Source: Microbacterium sp. zg-Y625
GTDB lineage: Bacteria > Actinomycetota > Actinomycetes > Actinomycetales > Microbacteriaceae
Assembly (NCBI RefSeq): GCF_030246925.1
Contig: NZ_CP126740.1
Coordinates: 1,984,001-2,048,000, forward strand
Reading direction: 5' to 3'
DNA: 64,000 nt
Under the pieces are notes generated by a model. That model did no database searches, had not been told where the DNA came from, and saw nothing but the letters and a program-made list of their open reading frames with translations. This document shows, piece by piece, positions 1 through 8,157 of the stretch; position 1 is the first letter of the stretch; every line of letters begins with the position of its first letter. The translations under genes were made by a program, and so were the position numbers.

Positions 1-191
1 TCCAGGTCGTCGCGCCGAGCGACGGCATCGTCGCGTGCGCGCTGGAGGCACAGGACGAGGAGCACGGCGTCGTGGGCTGGCGGGTCGTGGAGATGTCGCT
101 CGAGCGTGGCCAGCTCCAGGTCTTCACCGAGACGATCCCGACAACCGGCGAGGCCACGACCGGTTTGGTGAACTCCTGCTGGGTCGCGTAG
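1..191 (+). CDS. DUF4307 family protein, C-terminal part
   Basis: Only the last 62 codons are present. The gene enters from the left edge, reads in the frame starting at base 3 and stops with TAG at 189-191. The tail ends in VTGLVNSCW-like sequence (TGLVNSCWVA), and an internal GVVGWRVVEM stretch matches the conserved end of the actinobacterial DUF4307 membrane-anchored family. The N-terminal transmembrane anchor expected for the family lies outside the window. The gene is followed by a hairpin and then greA, a neighbourhood common in actinobacteria. Function is unknown. The family call rests on the tail only, so it is fairly but not fully secure. Confidence 0.75.
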   Translation, partial: QVVAPSDGIVACALEAQDEEHGVVGWRVVEMSLERGQLQVFTETIPTTGEATTGLVNSCWVA

Positions 192-210
192 TCTGCTGTG
201 AACGCATCGC

Positions 211-238
211 GCCCCGGCTGTCGCCGGGGCGTTTGGCT
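211..238 (+). terminator. hairpin terminator after the DUF4307 gene
   Basis: A perfect 8-bp stem GCCCCGGC/GCCGGGGC (211-218 and 223-230) with the four-base loop TGTC is followed by GTTTGG. It starts 19 bp after the DUF4307 stop and ends about 40 bp before greA, so it probably separates the two transcripts. The T-tract is weak, as is usual in high-GC actinobacteria. Confidence 0.65.
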
Positions 239-278
239 TAGGCCCGAGCGCCACCACCGCCTTACGAAGGAGACCGCT

Positions 279-770
279 GTGTCCGCCGACGCCCCCGAGA
301 CCTTCCTCACCCAGGACGCGTACGACCGTCTCGTCGCCGAGCTCGAGCACCTCTCGACCACCGGCCGCGAGGAGATCGCCAAGCGCATCGAATCCGCGCG
401 CGAAGAGGGCGACCTGAAGGAGAACGGCGGCTACCACGCGGCCAAGGACGAGCAGGGCAAGCAGGAGGCGCGCATCCGCACCCTCCAGCACCTCCTCAAG
501 AACGCCAAGGTCGGCACGGCACCCGAGTCCACGGGCGTCGTCGAGCCGGGCACCGTGATCACCGCCGTCGTCGCCGGAGGCGAAGAGGTCTTCCTCCTCG
601 GCAACCGCGAGATCGCCGCCAACTCCGAGCTCGACGTCTACAGCGAGGCGTCGCCGCTCGGCTCCGCCATCCTGGGGCTCAAGGAGGGCGACTCCACGTC
701 GTACACCGCCCCCAACGGGCGCCAGATCAGCGTCGAGGTCGTGAAGGTGGAGACCTACAGCGGCCAGTGA
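279..770 (+). CDS. greA: transcription elongation factor GreA
   Basis: 163 residues, the normal length for GreA. The protein rescues backtracked RNA polymerase by stimulating cleavage of the nascent RNA. The N-terminal coiled-coil domain carries the tip sequence EEGDLKENGGYHAAKDEQ with the acidic D/E pair that reaches the polymerase active site. The C-terminal FKBP-like domain contains the SPLGSAILG and VVKVE segments. The GTG at 279 was chosen because AAGGAGA at 267-273 is well spaced and the protein then begins at the usual family position. An in-frame extension to 198 would have to start inside the upstream hairpin region. The gene stands alone after a terminator and is convergent with ilvA. 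Confidence 0.96.
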   Translation: MSADAPETFLTQDAYDRLVAELEHLSTTGREEIAKRIESAREEGDLKENGGYHAAKDEQGKQEARIRTLQHLLKNAKVGTAPESTGVVEPGTVITAVVAGGEEVFLLGNREIAANSELDVYSEASPLGSAILGLKEGDSTSYTAPNGRQISVEVVKVETYSGQ

Positions 771-779
771 CCGCCCGGG

Positions 780-2006
780 TCAGTCCGCCAGGATGGTCGG
801 CGCGTAGCCGGCATCCGTCAGCGTCTGGATGACGAGCGCCCGGTGCTCGGCGCCCCGCGTCTCGACGCTCAGCTGCAGGATCACCTCGCTGATCTGCAGC
901 CCCTGGCCGTGCCGGGTGTGCAGGACCTCGATGACGTTCGCCCCGGCGATGGCGAGCAGCTCCGAGACCCGTGCCAGCTGCCCCGGACGGTCGGGAAGCG
1001 GGATCTGCAGGGTCATGTACCGTCCGGATGCCGCGAGGCCGTGGGCCACGACGCGCTGCAGCAGCAGCGGGTCGATGTTGCCGCCCGAGAGCACGACCGC
1101 GGTGGGACCCGACGCCTGCACCTTGCCTGCCAGGATCGCGGCCACTCCGGCGGCGCCCGCAGGTTCGACCACCTGCTTGGCGCGCTCCAGCAGCACCAGG
1201 AGGGCGCGGGCGATGTCGTCGTCGCTGACGGTGACGACCTCGTCCACCAGCTCCCGGATGATCTCGAAGGGCACGTCCCCGGGGCGGGCGACGGCGATGC
1301 CGTCCGCGATGGTCGGGGTGGTCGGGACGACCAGCGGACGGCCGGCCTCGAGCGATGACGGATACGCGGCGGAGTTCTGCGCCTGCACACCGATGATCCG
1401 CACCGAGCGCCCCTCGGCGGCCGCGCGGGCTTTGACCGCCGCGGCGATGCCCGCGACCAGGCCTCCCCCGCCGATGCCGACGACGACCGTCTCGAGCTCG
1501 GGGATCTCGTCCCAGAGCTCCAGCCCCAGCGTCCCCTGCCCGATGATCACATCGCGGTGGTCGAAGGGGTGGATGAGCACCGCGCCGGTGCGCTCGGCGT
1601 ACTCCGCCGCCAGACGCAGCGGGGTCTCGACGGTCTCGCCCTCGAGGATCACCTCGGCGCCGTAGCCGCGCGTGGCCAGGAGCTTCGGAACGGGCACCCC
1701 GAGCGGCATGAAGATGGTCGCCGGGATCCCCAGCTTCTGCGCGGCAAGCGCCACGCCCTGGGCGTGGTTGCCTGCCGAGGCCGCCACCACGCCGCGCGAG
1801 CGCTCCTCGTCGGTGAGCCGCGAGAGCCGGTACGTGGCGCCGCGGATCTTGAACGAGCCGGTGCGCTGCAGGTTCTCCAGCTTCAGGTGCACGGGGGCCC
1901 CGAGCACATCGCTCAGATGCTCGGAGTCCTCGAGCGGTGTGCGCACGATGACGCCGCGCAGCGCCTCGGCGGCGTCCTCGAACTCCGCCAGGGTGGGGGT
2001 GGTCAC
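780..2006 (-). CDS. ilvA: threonine ammonia-lyase with ACT domain
   Basis: 408 residues. PLP-dependent enzyme that deaminates threonine to 2-oxobutanoate, the first committed step to isoleucine. The fold-type II domain has the PLP lysine in SFKIRGA (K53), the substrate loop SAGNHAQG, the phosphate-binding GGGGL loop and a late SGGNID motif. The last ~75 residues form one ACT domain (LARVSELLAIAGANVIEV), the layout of the single-ACT IlvA/TdcB-like form. The GTG at 2006 overlaps the stop of the upstream permease gene by the 4-bp GTGA, so the two are probably translationally coupled. Without biochemistry, an anabolic or catabolic role and the nature of the effector remain open. Confidence 0.95.
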   Translation of the reverse strand: MTTPTLAEFEDAAEALRGVIVRTPLEDSEHLSDVLGAPVHLKLENLQRTGSFKIRGATYRLSRLTDEERSRGVVAASAGNHAQGVALAAQKLGIPATIFMPLGVPVPKLLATRGYGAEVILEGETVETPLRLAAEYAERTGAVLIHPFDHRDVIIGQGTLGLELWDEIPELETVVVGIGGGGLVAGIAAAVKARAAAEGRSVRIIGVQAQNSAAYPSSLEAGRPLVVPTTPTIADGIAVARPGDVPFEIIRELVDEVVTVSDDDIARALLVLLERAKQVVEPAGAAGVAAILAGKVQASGPTAVVLSGGNIDPLLLQRVVAHGLAASGRYMTLQIPLPDRPGQLARVSELLAIAGANVIEVLHTRHGQGLQISEVILQLSVETRGAEHRALVIQTLTDAGYAPTILAD

Positions 2007-3199
2007 GCGGGGTTCCTCCAGTCGCGGGGCACAGTGCTCCAGATGAGGTCGTCGGGTCGTGGCCGCACGCCGGTCTCCCAGCTTCGGCGGGCCAGGGAGA
2101 TCCAGACGACGTTGACGAACGCGGCCAGCGGCACGGCGAAGAGAGCGCCGGGGATGCCGCCGATCATCGCCCCGCCCGCGACGACCAGCACGACAGCCAG
2201 CGGATGCACCTTCACCGCCGAGCCCATCAGCAGGGGCTGCAGGACGTGGCCTTCGAGCTGCTGCACGCCGAGCACGACGATGAGCATCCAGAAGGCGATC
2301 CACGGGCCGTTGTAGACGAGGGCGAGGAACACCGCCAGCGTGCCGGTGATCACGGCTCCCACGAACGGCACGAACGCGCCCAGGAACACCAGCACCGCGA
2401 TGGGGATGGCCAGCGGCACCCCCAGCAGGAAGGCGCCGAGCCCGATGCCGATCGCGTCGATCGTGGCGACCAGCAGCTGGGTGCGCGCGTAGTTGATGAC
2501 CGTCACCCAGCCGGCACGCCCGGCGCCGTCGACGGCGGCACGCGCGCGCTGGGGAAAGAGCTTCACCGTCCAGCGCCAGATGCCGGCGCCGTCCGCGAGG
2601 ATGCAGACCAGGATGAACAAGGCCAGCAGCGCCCCCGTCGCCACATGACCCACGGTGCTTCCGATCGCCAGGGCGCCGGTCCACAGCAGCTCGACCTGCT
2701 CCTGCAGCAGGTTCCACCCCTGCGCGAGGAAGGCGTCGATCTGATCGGCCGTCAGGTGGAGAGGCCCGGTGATCAGGTAATTCCGGAACTCATCCGTGGC
2801 GTCCACCGTGCGGCTCTGCACCGATGCCCAGCCGTCGGTGATCTGCCAGACGGCCAGCCACAGCAGACCCGTGACGACGGCGAGGGTGCCCACGACGGAG
2901 AGGACGATCGCGAGCCAACGGGGGAACCGGTGGCGCAGCATCAGCGAGAACCCGGGCCACACCAGGGCGCTCACCAGGATGGCGACGAGAAGCGGGATCA
3001 CCAGCAGCTTCAGCTGGATGACGAGCCAGATGGCCACACCGACCGCACCGGCGAGCACGAGGAACCGCCAGGCATAGGCGGTGGCGACGCGCAGGGTCCG
3101 CGGCACCGACGCCGCGGCGTCGTCCACCGGGGTGGCGTGGCGACGGCGAGCGGCGTCGAACAGCGCGCTGCGTGGCTTGTCGTCGGGGGAGCCGGTCAC
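2003..3199 (-). CDS. AI-2E family transporter-like membrane protein
   Basis: 398 residues with about eight hydrophobic segments. There is an early pair at roughly 45-110, then a soluble loop, then a second hydrophobic half ending in the conserved PLLMGSAVKVHPLAVVLVVAGGAMIGGIPGALFAVPLAA stretch typical of the AI-2E/UPF0118 exporter family. Members range from autoinducer export to Na+/H+ antiport, so the substrate cannot be inferred. The GTG start at 3199 gives a 50-residue cytoplasmic N-terminus and has no clear ribosome binding site. The 3' end overlaps ilvA by 4 bp, which suggests an operon. Whether it has a role in amino-acid metabolism is not visible. Confidence 0.85.
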   Translation of the reverse strand: MTGSPDDKPRSALFDAARRRHATPVDDAAASVPRTLRVATAYAWRFLVLAGAVGVAIWLVIQLKLLVIPLLVAILVSALVWPGFSLMLRHRFPRWLAIVLSVVGTLAVVTGLLWLAVWQITDGWASVQSRTVDATDEFRNYLITGPLHLTADQIDAFLAQGWNLLQEQVELLWTGALAIGSTVGHVATGALLALFILVCILADGAGIWRWTVKLFPQRARAAVDGAGRAGWVTVINYARTQLLVATIDAIGIGLGAFLLGVPLAIPIAVLVFLGAFVPFVGAVITGTLAVFLALVYNGPWIAFWMLIVVLGVQQLEGHVLQPLLMGSAVKVHPLAVVLVVAGGAMIGGIPGALFAVPLAAFVNVVWISLARRSWETGVRPRPDDLIWSTVPRDWRNPA

Positions 3200-3286
3200 C
3201 TCGTCATTCTAGAGTCGGCGGCGCATGCTCACGACGACGCCCGCATACGCCGACGTCATGTCGGCTGCCCTGGCTAGGCTGGCGCC

Positions 3287-4579
3287 GTGCCGCCTGCTGT
3301 CCGCCCTGCCCGCCCTCGCGATCTCGGTCGCGACGAGGCGCGGCGCATGGCGCTGGCCGCCCAGGGCTTCGCCCGCCCGCGCCCGGTCGAGGCCGGAACC
3401 CGCCAGCTGAACCTGGCGATGGCACGCATGGCGACGCTGCAGATCGACTCGGTCAACGTCTTCGCCCGGTCGCACTATCTGCCGCTGTTCTCGCGTCTGG
3501 GTCCGTACGACCCGGCGCTGCTCGATCGACTGCTCTTCTCCTCAGCCGGGCGCTACACCGAGTCCTGGGCGCACATGGCCTCCTTCATCCCCACGGCCGA
3601 CTGGGGGCTGTTCGCCTTCCGCCACGAGGCCACGCGCGAACGGTACCTTCGCCGCGACGCGGCGTGGTTCCGTGAGCACGGCGCCGTGGTCGAAGAGGTG
3701 CGCGCGCAGCTCGCCGCCCGCGGTCCGCTGCGGCCCGCGCAGATCGACCACGCGTCACGGGTGGGCGGTCGGGGGCCCTGGTGGGACTGGGACGTGGTCA
3801 AAAGCGCGCTGGAGTATCTGTTCCTCTTCGGCGAGGTCGCCATCGCCGGCCGGCGCGGCTTCGAGCGACGCTACGGGCTCACCGCCGACGTCATACCCGA
3901 GGCCGCCCGTGCCCCGGTCCCGCGCGCCGACGCGATCCGCGAACTCGTCGGTCGGGCCGCCGCCGCCTACGGCGTCGCGACGGCCGCAGACCTCGCCGAC
4001 TACTGGCGCATCGCCGACCGTGCGGCAGTGCTTCGTGCCGTCGCCGACCTGGTCGACGAGGGCACCCTGACGCCGGTGACCGTCGAGGGCTGGTCGACCG
4101 CAGGGCGCCCGACGCCGGCCTGGGTGCACCGCGGCGCCGCCCTCCCCCGCCGCGTCGACGCCACGGCGCTCCTCACTCCGTTCGACCCGCTGGTGTGGTT
4201 CCGCGACCGTGCCGAGCGATTGTTCGACTTCGAGTACCGCATCGAGATCTACACTCCCGCACACAAGAGACGCTTCGGGTACTACTCGCTGCCCGTCCTC
4301 GTCGGCGACGACGTCGTGGGGCGCGTCGACCTCAAGGCCGACCGACCGCGCTCGACCCTGCTCGTGCAGTCCGCCTGGTGGGAGCACGGCCGACCTCCCC
4401 ACGCTGCTGACACGCTGGCCGCGGAGCTGCGCCGAGCGGCGCGCTGGCAGGGACTTGAAGACATCTCGGTGGGACGGTGGGGCGATGCCGCCGACGACCT
4501 CGCCGCCGCGCTCGGCGGCCCGCCCAGACACGACCGCACGCTCGCGGCGCCCTCCCCCGCGGCTACCGTGGAGGAGTGA
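3287..4579 (+). CDS. winged-helix DNA glycosylase-like protein (AlkX/AlkZ, HTH_42 family)
   Basis: 430 residues. It belongs to the winged-helix HTH_42 family that includes the DNA glycosylases AlkZ and AlkX (YcaQ), which remove bulky or crosslinked alkylated bases. The N-terminal segment MATLQIDSVNVFARSHYLPLFSRL contains Q52-I-D54, matching the QΦD catalytic motif reported for the AlkX branch. The C-terminal part (YTPAHKRRFGYYSLPVLVGDDVVGRVDLKADR) is the family's other signature. GTG 3287 is the first in-frame start. The stop overlaps the next gene by GTGA, so the two form an operon. A second, diverged family member lies at 5515-6588. Exact lesion specificity is inference. Confidence 0.85.
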   Translation: MPPAVRPARPRDLGRDEARRMALAAQGFARPRPVEAGTRQLNLAMARMATLQIDSVNVFARSHYLPLFSRLGPYDPALLDRLLFSSAGRYTESWAHMASFIPTADWGLFAFRHEATRERYLRRDAAWFREHGAVVEEVRAQLAARGPLRPAQIDHASRVGGRGPWWDWDVVKSALEYLFLFGEVAIAGRRGFERRYGLTADVIPEAARAPVPRADAIRELVGRAAAAYGVATAADLADYWRIADRAAVLRAVADLVDEGTLTPVTVEGWSTAGRPTPAWVHRGAALPRRVDATALLTPFDPLVWFRDRAERLFDFEYRIEIYTPAHKRRFGYYSLPVLVGDDVVGRVDLKADRPRSTLLVQSAWWEHGRPPHAADTLAAELRRAARWQGLEDISVGRWGDAADDLAAALGGPPRHDRTLAAPSPAATVEE

Positions 4580-5490
4580 AGCGCACCACCGTCATCGCGA
4601 TCGTCGCGGCATCCGCCGTGGTCGTCCTCGCCCTGGCGGCCGTCGTCTGGACCCTGGCGCGACCTCGCACGGTCGAGGATGCGGCGGAGCGCTACCTGCG
4701 CGCCCTTGCGGCGGGTGACACCGCCGTCCTGCGGCCGCTGCTCCCGCCGGACGCCCCGGCCGACACGGTGCTCGCGATGTTCGCCGAAGCCGACGCGTAC
4801 GTGGAGGATCCCGAGATCACGCGCCGCGAGGCCGACGGCGACGTGACCACCTTCCGCGCGTCCGCGCGGCTGCAGGGCGAAACCGCCACGATCCGCTTCG
4901 ACCTCAGCGAGGCCTCGGGGAACTGGACGCTCACCGACGACTCCCTGGCCGTGATCGACGTGACCACCAGCCTCAGCGACGCGGTCGCGGTCGGCGAGAC
5001 CGTGCTGCCCCTGCGGGCGGAGGGCACCCTCGCCGTGCTGCCCGCTGTCTATACGCTGCAGGCGGCGCCCACCGACTTCCTCGACGGCGCCGCGACGGTC
5101 GTCGCCACGGCCCAGGCCCCTGTCCCGACAACGATCGACGCGGTGCTGGCCCCGGACGCCGCGACACGCGCCCAGCCCCAGCTCGATGCCTACCTCGACG
5201 ATTGCGCGGAAGCCACGATCGAGGTGCCGCAGCGCTGCGGGCTCGCGATCCCCTGGGCCGCCGACCTCGCCGAGCTCACGGCCGTGAATCTGCGCATCGA
5301 GGCGTACCCCGTGCTGTCGATCGACCCTGCGACGCTCTCGTTCGTCGCGACCGACGGCGTCGTCGTCGCCACCGCCGTGGGCGTGGACCGCGACGGCGAG
5401 ACCGCGTCTGCGACGTACCGCACCGACGCCTGGACCCTGCGCGGCGTCGTCACGTTCACCGACTGCCAGGCACTGCTGACGGTCTTCTGA
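4576..5490 (+). CDS. membrane-anchored protein with extracytoplasmic domain
   Basis: 304 residues, not recognised beyond general features. Residues 5-26 form one transmembrane or signal-anchor helix (IAIVAASAVVVLALAAVVWTL). It is followed by RPRTVEDAAERYLRALAAGDTAVL, resembling the start of DUF4878-type extracellular alpha/beta domains, and then a Thr/Ala-rich region with three cysteines near residues 212-265 and 300. No lipobox is present. The GTG start lies in a GTGA overlap with the AlkX-like gene and is preceded by GGAGGAG, so it is probably co-translated with it. The link between a DNA-repair-like protein and an envelope protein is not explained. Confidence 0.75.
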   Translation: MKRTTVIAIVAASAVVVLALAAVVWTLARPRTVEDAAERYLRALAAGDTAVLRPLLPPDAPADTVLAMFAEADAYVEDPEITRREADGDVTTFRASARLQGETATIRFDLSEASGNWTLTDDSLAVIDVTTSLSDAVAVGETVLPLRAEGTLAVLPAVYTLQAAPTDFLDGAATVVATAQAPVPTTIDAVLAPDAATRAQPQLDAYLDDCAEATIEVPQRCGLAIPWAADLAELTAVNLRIEAYPVLSIDPATLSFVATDGVVVATAVGVDRDGETASATYRTDAWTLRGVVTFTDCQALLTVF

Positions 5491-5514
5491 GGCCCGGCGG
5501 CGTTTCCCCGCTGA

Positions 5515-6588
5515 TCACTCCCAGCCACGCAGCTCCAGGCCCAGCCATGCCGCGAGAGCCTCGACCTCGACGGCCACGGCGGCCCGCGCGTCGTCGTCGA
5601 AGCCGTCGTCCTCGTGCACCGCGTTGACCTGCAGCACGCCCGCGCGCCGGTCGGCGCGCGCATCGAGCTTCCCCACGAACCGGTCGCCGTGCAGGATGGG
5701 CAGCGCGAAGTACCCCCAGCGACGGGCGGATGCCGGCTTGTACATCTCCAGCAGGTACTCGTACCCGAACAGGGCCTGCAGCCTGGCCCGGTCGGCCACG
5801 AGCGCATCCAGGGGCGAGACGAGCACTGTGCGCCCGGCGAACGCGGCGGACTCCGCGAGCATCTCGGCATCCACCCGCCAGAGCCCTTCGGTGTCCTCGA
5901 CGACGGCCGCGATGCCGACCTCGCCGGTGGTGCCTTTCGCCCGCGCGATGCCCTGCGCGGCCAGTCGCCGCTCGGCGAGCTCGCGCGCGGCGTCGGGCTC
6001 GGCGACGTACGCAAGGTCTTCGGGGTAGACCCGCTCTGCGACGTCGAAGAGCCGCCCCTTCGTGTCCCGGCCCCACACCGCCACGTCGCCGCGGGCGAGG
6101 AGGATCTCGAGCATCTGCGTCGTGTTGCGGCTGTGGGTCCATCCCGTGGACTTCCACGACACCTGTGCACTGTCGGGGATCTCCGCCGCGTGCAGCGGAC
6201 CCTCTGCGCGCAGCCGGTCGAGCACATCCCGGCGGAATCCGTCGTTGGCCTCGAACCAATCCCGCGTGCGCGCGTACTCGGGCCGACGGGCCATGGTGGC
6301 CCGGTACAGCGGCAGGTCGGACATCACGCGGTAGGCGGTGTCCCACTCGAACAGGTCGCGGTCGACCTCCACCGCCTGCCGCAGGTCGGGGGGCTGGTAG
6401 GGCCACCCGAGACGGCTGTAGAGGATGTGGTCCGCGCTCGGCATGATCGCGGCCGTGGGGTCGACCGTCACGGCGGTGAGGGCGTACACCGTCTCGACGA
6501 TGCCGGCTGGGCGGGGATCGCTCAGCAGCTGGGCCCGCACCGCCAGACGGCGCGCGTCGCGCCGCGACAGCCGCAGCGGGGCGGGCAT
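5515..6588 (-). CDS. second HTH_42 (AlkX/AlkZ-like) protein with altered motif
   Basis: 357 residues and the same winged-helix family as the gene at 3287. It shows the same fold markers: RRDARRLAVRAQLL at the N-terminus, MPSADHILYSRLG in place of ARSHYLPLFSRL, and the C-terminal EMYKPASARRWGYFALPILHGDRFVGKLDARADR. At the catalytic position the sequence reads T41-V-D43 where the neighbour has Q-I-D, so the glutamine used by characterised family members is missing. Either activity is changed or the protein only binds DNA. It lies convergent with the membrane-protein gene and only 1 bp downstream of the protease gene at 6590, so it may be the distal gene of the LemA/HtpX transcript. Confidence 0.85.
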   Translation of the reverse strand: MPAPLRLSRRDARRLAVRAQLLSDPRPAGIVETVYALTAVTVDPTAAIMPSADHILYSRLGWPYQPPDLRQAVEVDRDLFEWDTAYRVMSDLPLYRATMARRPEYARTRDWFEANDGFRRDVLDRLRAEGPLHAAEIPDSAQVSWKSTGWTHSRNTTQMLEILLARGDVAVWGRDTKGRLFDVAERVYPEDLAYVAEPDAARELAERRLAAQGIARAKGTTGEVGIAAVVEDTEGLWRVDAEMLAESAAFAGRTVLVSPLDALVADRARLQALFGYEYLLEMYKPASARRWGYFALPILHGDRFVGKLDARADRRAGVLQVNAVHEDDGFDDDARAAVAVEVEALAAWLGLELRGWE

Positions 6589-6589
6589 G

Positions 6590-7477
6590 TCAGAACCGTC
6601 CGCCGATCGTCTGCAGGCGCTCGATGCGCTCCGGCAGGGGCGGGTGGGTGGCGAAGAGCCGGGTCATCCCGCCCGGGCGCAGGGGGTCGGCCAGCCAGAG
6701 GTGTGCCATCGACGTGTTCGCTCGCTGCAGGGGCTGGGACGCTGTGCCGATCTTCTCCAACGCGGATGCCAGCCCCTCCGGGTCGCGCGTCGTGAGCGCC
6801 CCTGTGGCGTCGGCCAGGTACTCGCGCTGCCGCGAGATCGACGCCTGCACGACGGCTGCCACGAGTGGCGAGATGACCGCGGCGACGACACCGAAGAGGA
6901 GGAAGATCAGCTGGGACTGGTTGTTGCCGCCCCGTCGGCCGCCGCCGAAGAACGCCATGCGCATCACGATGTCCGACAGGGCCCCCACTGCGACGACGAG
7001 GCCGAACACGACGAGCGAGACGCGGATGTCGTAGTTGCGGATGTGGGCGAGCTCGTGCGCGAGCACACCTTCCAGCTCGCGATCCGTCAACAGATCCAAC
7101 AGGCCCGTCGTGACCGTGATCGCAGCCTGCTCAGGCGTGCGTCCGGTGGCGAAGGCATTGGGAGCGGGGTCGTCGACGACGTAGAGCTTCGGCAGGGGGG
7201 TGCCGGTGCTGATGCAGAGATTCTCGACGATGCGGTGAAAGCGCGGGGCGTCGGCCTGAGACACCTCCACCGCTCCCGACAGCGCGAGCGCCTCGCGATC
7301 GGCGGCGAAGTACTGCACCGTGGCGTAGCCGACGGCGAACACCAGCACGAACGCCGTGATCCACCAGTTGTTACCCGCCAGCCAGCCGGCGAGAACACCC
7401 ACCGCGGCGATGGCGACAACGAAGCCGATGAGGATCAGCCACGTGTTGCGCTTGTTGCGGGCGATCGCGGAATACAC
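6590..7477 (-). CDS. HtpX-like M48 family zinc metalloprotease
   Basis: 295 residues. Membrane-bound M48 protease of the HtpX type, which degrades misfolded membrane proteins. Two hydrophobic segments lie near residues 12-32 and 38-58, then the zinc motif HELAH (141-145), two more membrane segments and the third-ligand region SRQREYLAD. The gene is 27 bp downstream of lemA on the same strand, the lemA-htpX pairing found in many bacteria, and is followed after 1 bp by the HTH_42 gene. Length is normal. Regulation is not visible. Confidence 0.93.
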   Translation of the reverse strand: MYSAIARNKRNTWLILIGFVVAIAAVGVLAGWLAGNNWWITAFVLVFAVGYATVQYFAADREALALSGAVEVSQADAPRFHRIVENLCISTGTPLPKLYVVDDPAPNAFATGRTPEQAAITVTTGLLDLLTDRELEGVLAHELAHIRNYDIRVSLVVFGLVVAVGALSDIVMRMAFFGGGRRGGNNQSQLIFLLFGVVAAVISPLVAAVVQASISRQREYLADATGALTTRDPEGLASALEKIGTASQPLQRANTSMAHLWLADPLRPGGMTRLFATHPPLPERIERLQTIGGRF

Positions 7478-7504
7478 GGCCCGTCCGCCTCGAGGTGTCC
7501 GGTG

Positions 7505-8074
7505 TCAGAACTGCACGCGCGGGGGCTCGGAGATGGCCGCGCCGTCGACGACCTCGAAGAACTCCCGCTCATGGAAGCCGAGGTTGCGGGCGAAGAGGTT
7601 GTTCGGGAACACGCGGATCTTCGTGTTCAGCTCGCGCACGCCACCGTTGTAGAACCGGCGCGACGCCTGGATCTTGTCCTCGGTGTCGACGATCGACTGC
7701 TGCAGGTGCAGGAAGTTCTGGCTTGCCTGCAGCTGCGGATACGCCTCCGCGACGGCGAAGAGCGACTTCAGCGCCTGCTGCATGTGCCCCTCCGCCACGC
7801 CGGCATCGGCGGGGCCGGTGGCGGACAGCGTCTCGGCGCGGGCGCGGGTGACGTTCTCGAACACCGCCTTCTCGTGCGCGGCGTAGCCCTTGACCGCCTC
7901 GATCAGGTTCGGCAGCAGATCGGCGCGCCGTTTGAGCTGCACCGTGATGTCGCTCCACGCCTCATCGACGCGGACATTCAGCGCGACGAGCGAGTTGTAC
8001 GTCGCCCACAGATAGATGCCGACGACGATGACCAGTGCAACGACGATCAGTACCGGGATCAACCATTCCCACAT
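7505..8074 (-). CDS. lemA: LemA family protein
   Basis: 189 residues. One N-terminal transmembrane helix (about 5-25) is followed by the coiled-coil LemA domain. Family signatures include YNSLVALNVRVDEAWSDI, QLKRRADLLPNLI, NFLHLQQSIVDTEDKIQASRRFYN and the C-terminal FPNNLFARNLGF. LemA proteins are anchored with most of the chain outside, and their role is poorly understood. The position directly before an htpX-like gene is conserved. The start has GGAGGGG about 9 bp upstream, and a TAGGAT-like -10 box lies about 35 bp upstream on the minus strand, so this is the likely first gene of the transcript. Confidence 0.92.
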   Translation of the reverse strand: MWEWLIPVLIVVALVIVVGIYLWATYNSLVALNVRVDEAWSDITVQLKRRADLLPNLIEAVKGYAAHEKAVFENVTRARAETLSATGPADAGVAEGHMQQALKSLFAVAEAYPQLQASQNFLHLQQSIVDTEDKIQASRRFYNGGVRELNTKIRVFPNNLFARNLGFHEREFFEVVDGAAISEPPRVQF

Positions 8075-8157
8075 GTGCCCCCGACTCCCCTCCGAGTTTT
8101 TCCCATCCTAATCGCACGCGGGGAGCCCGCTGACGCACGGTGTCCCACTCCCAGTCG

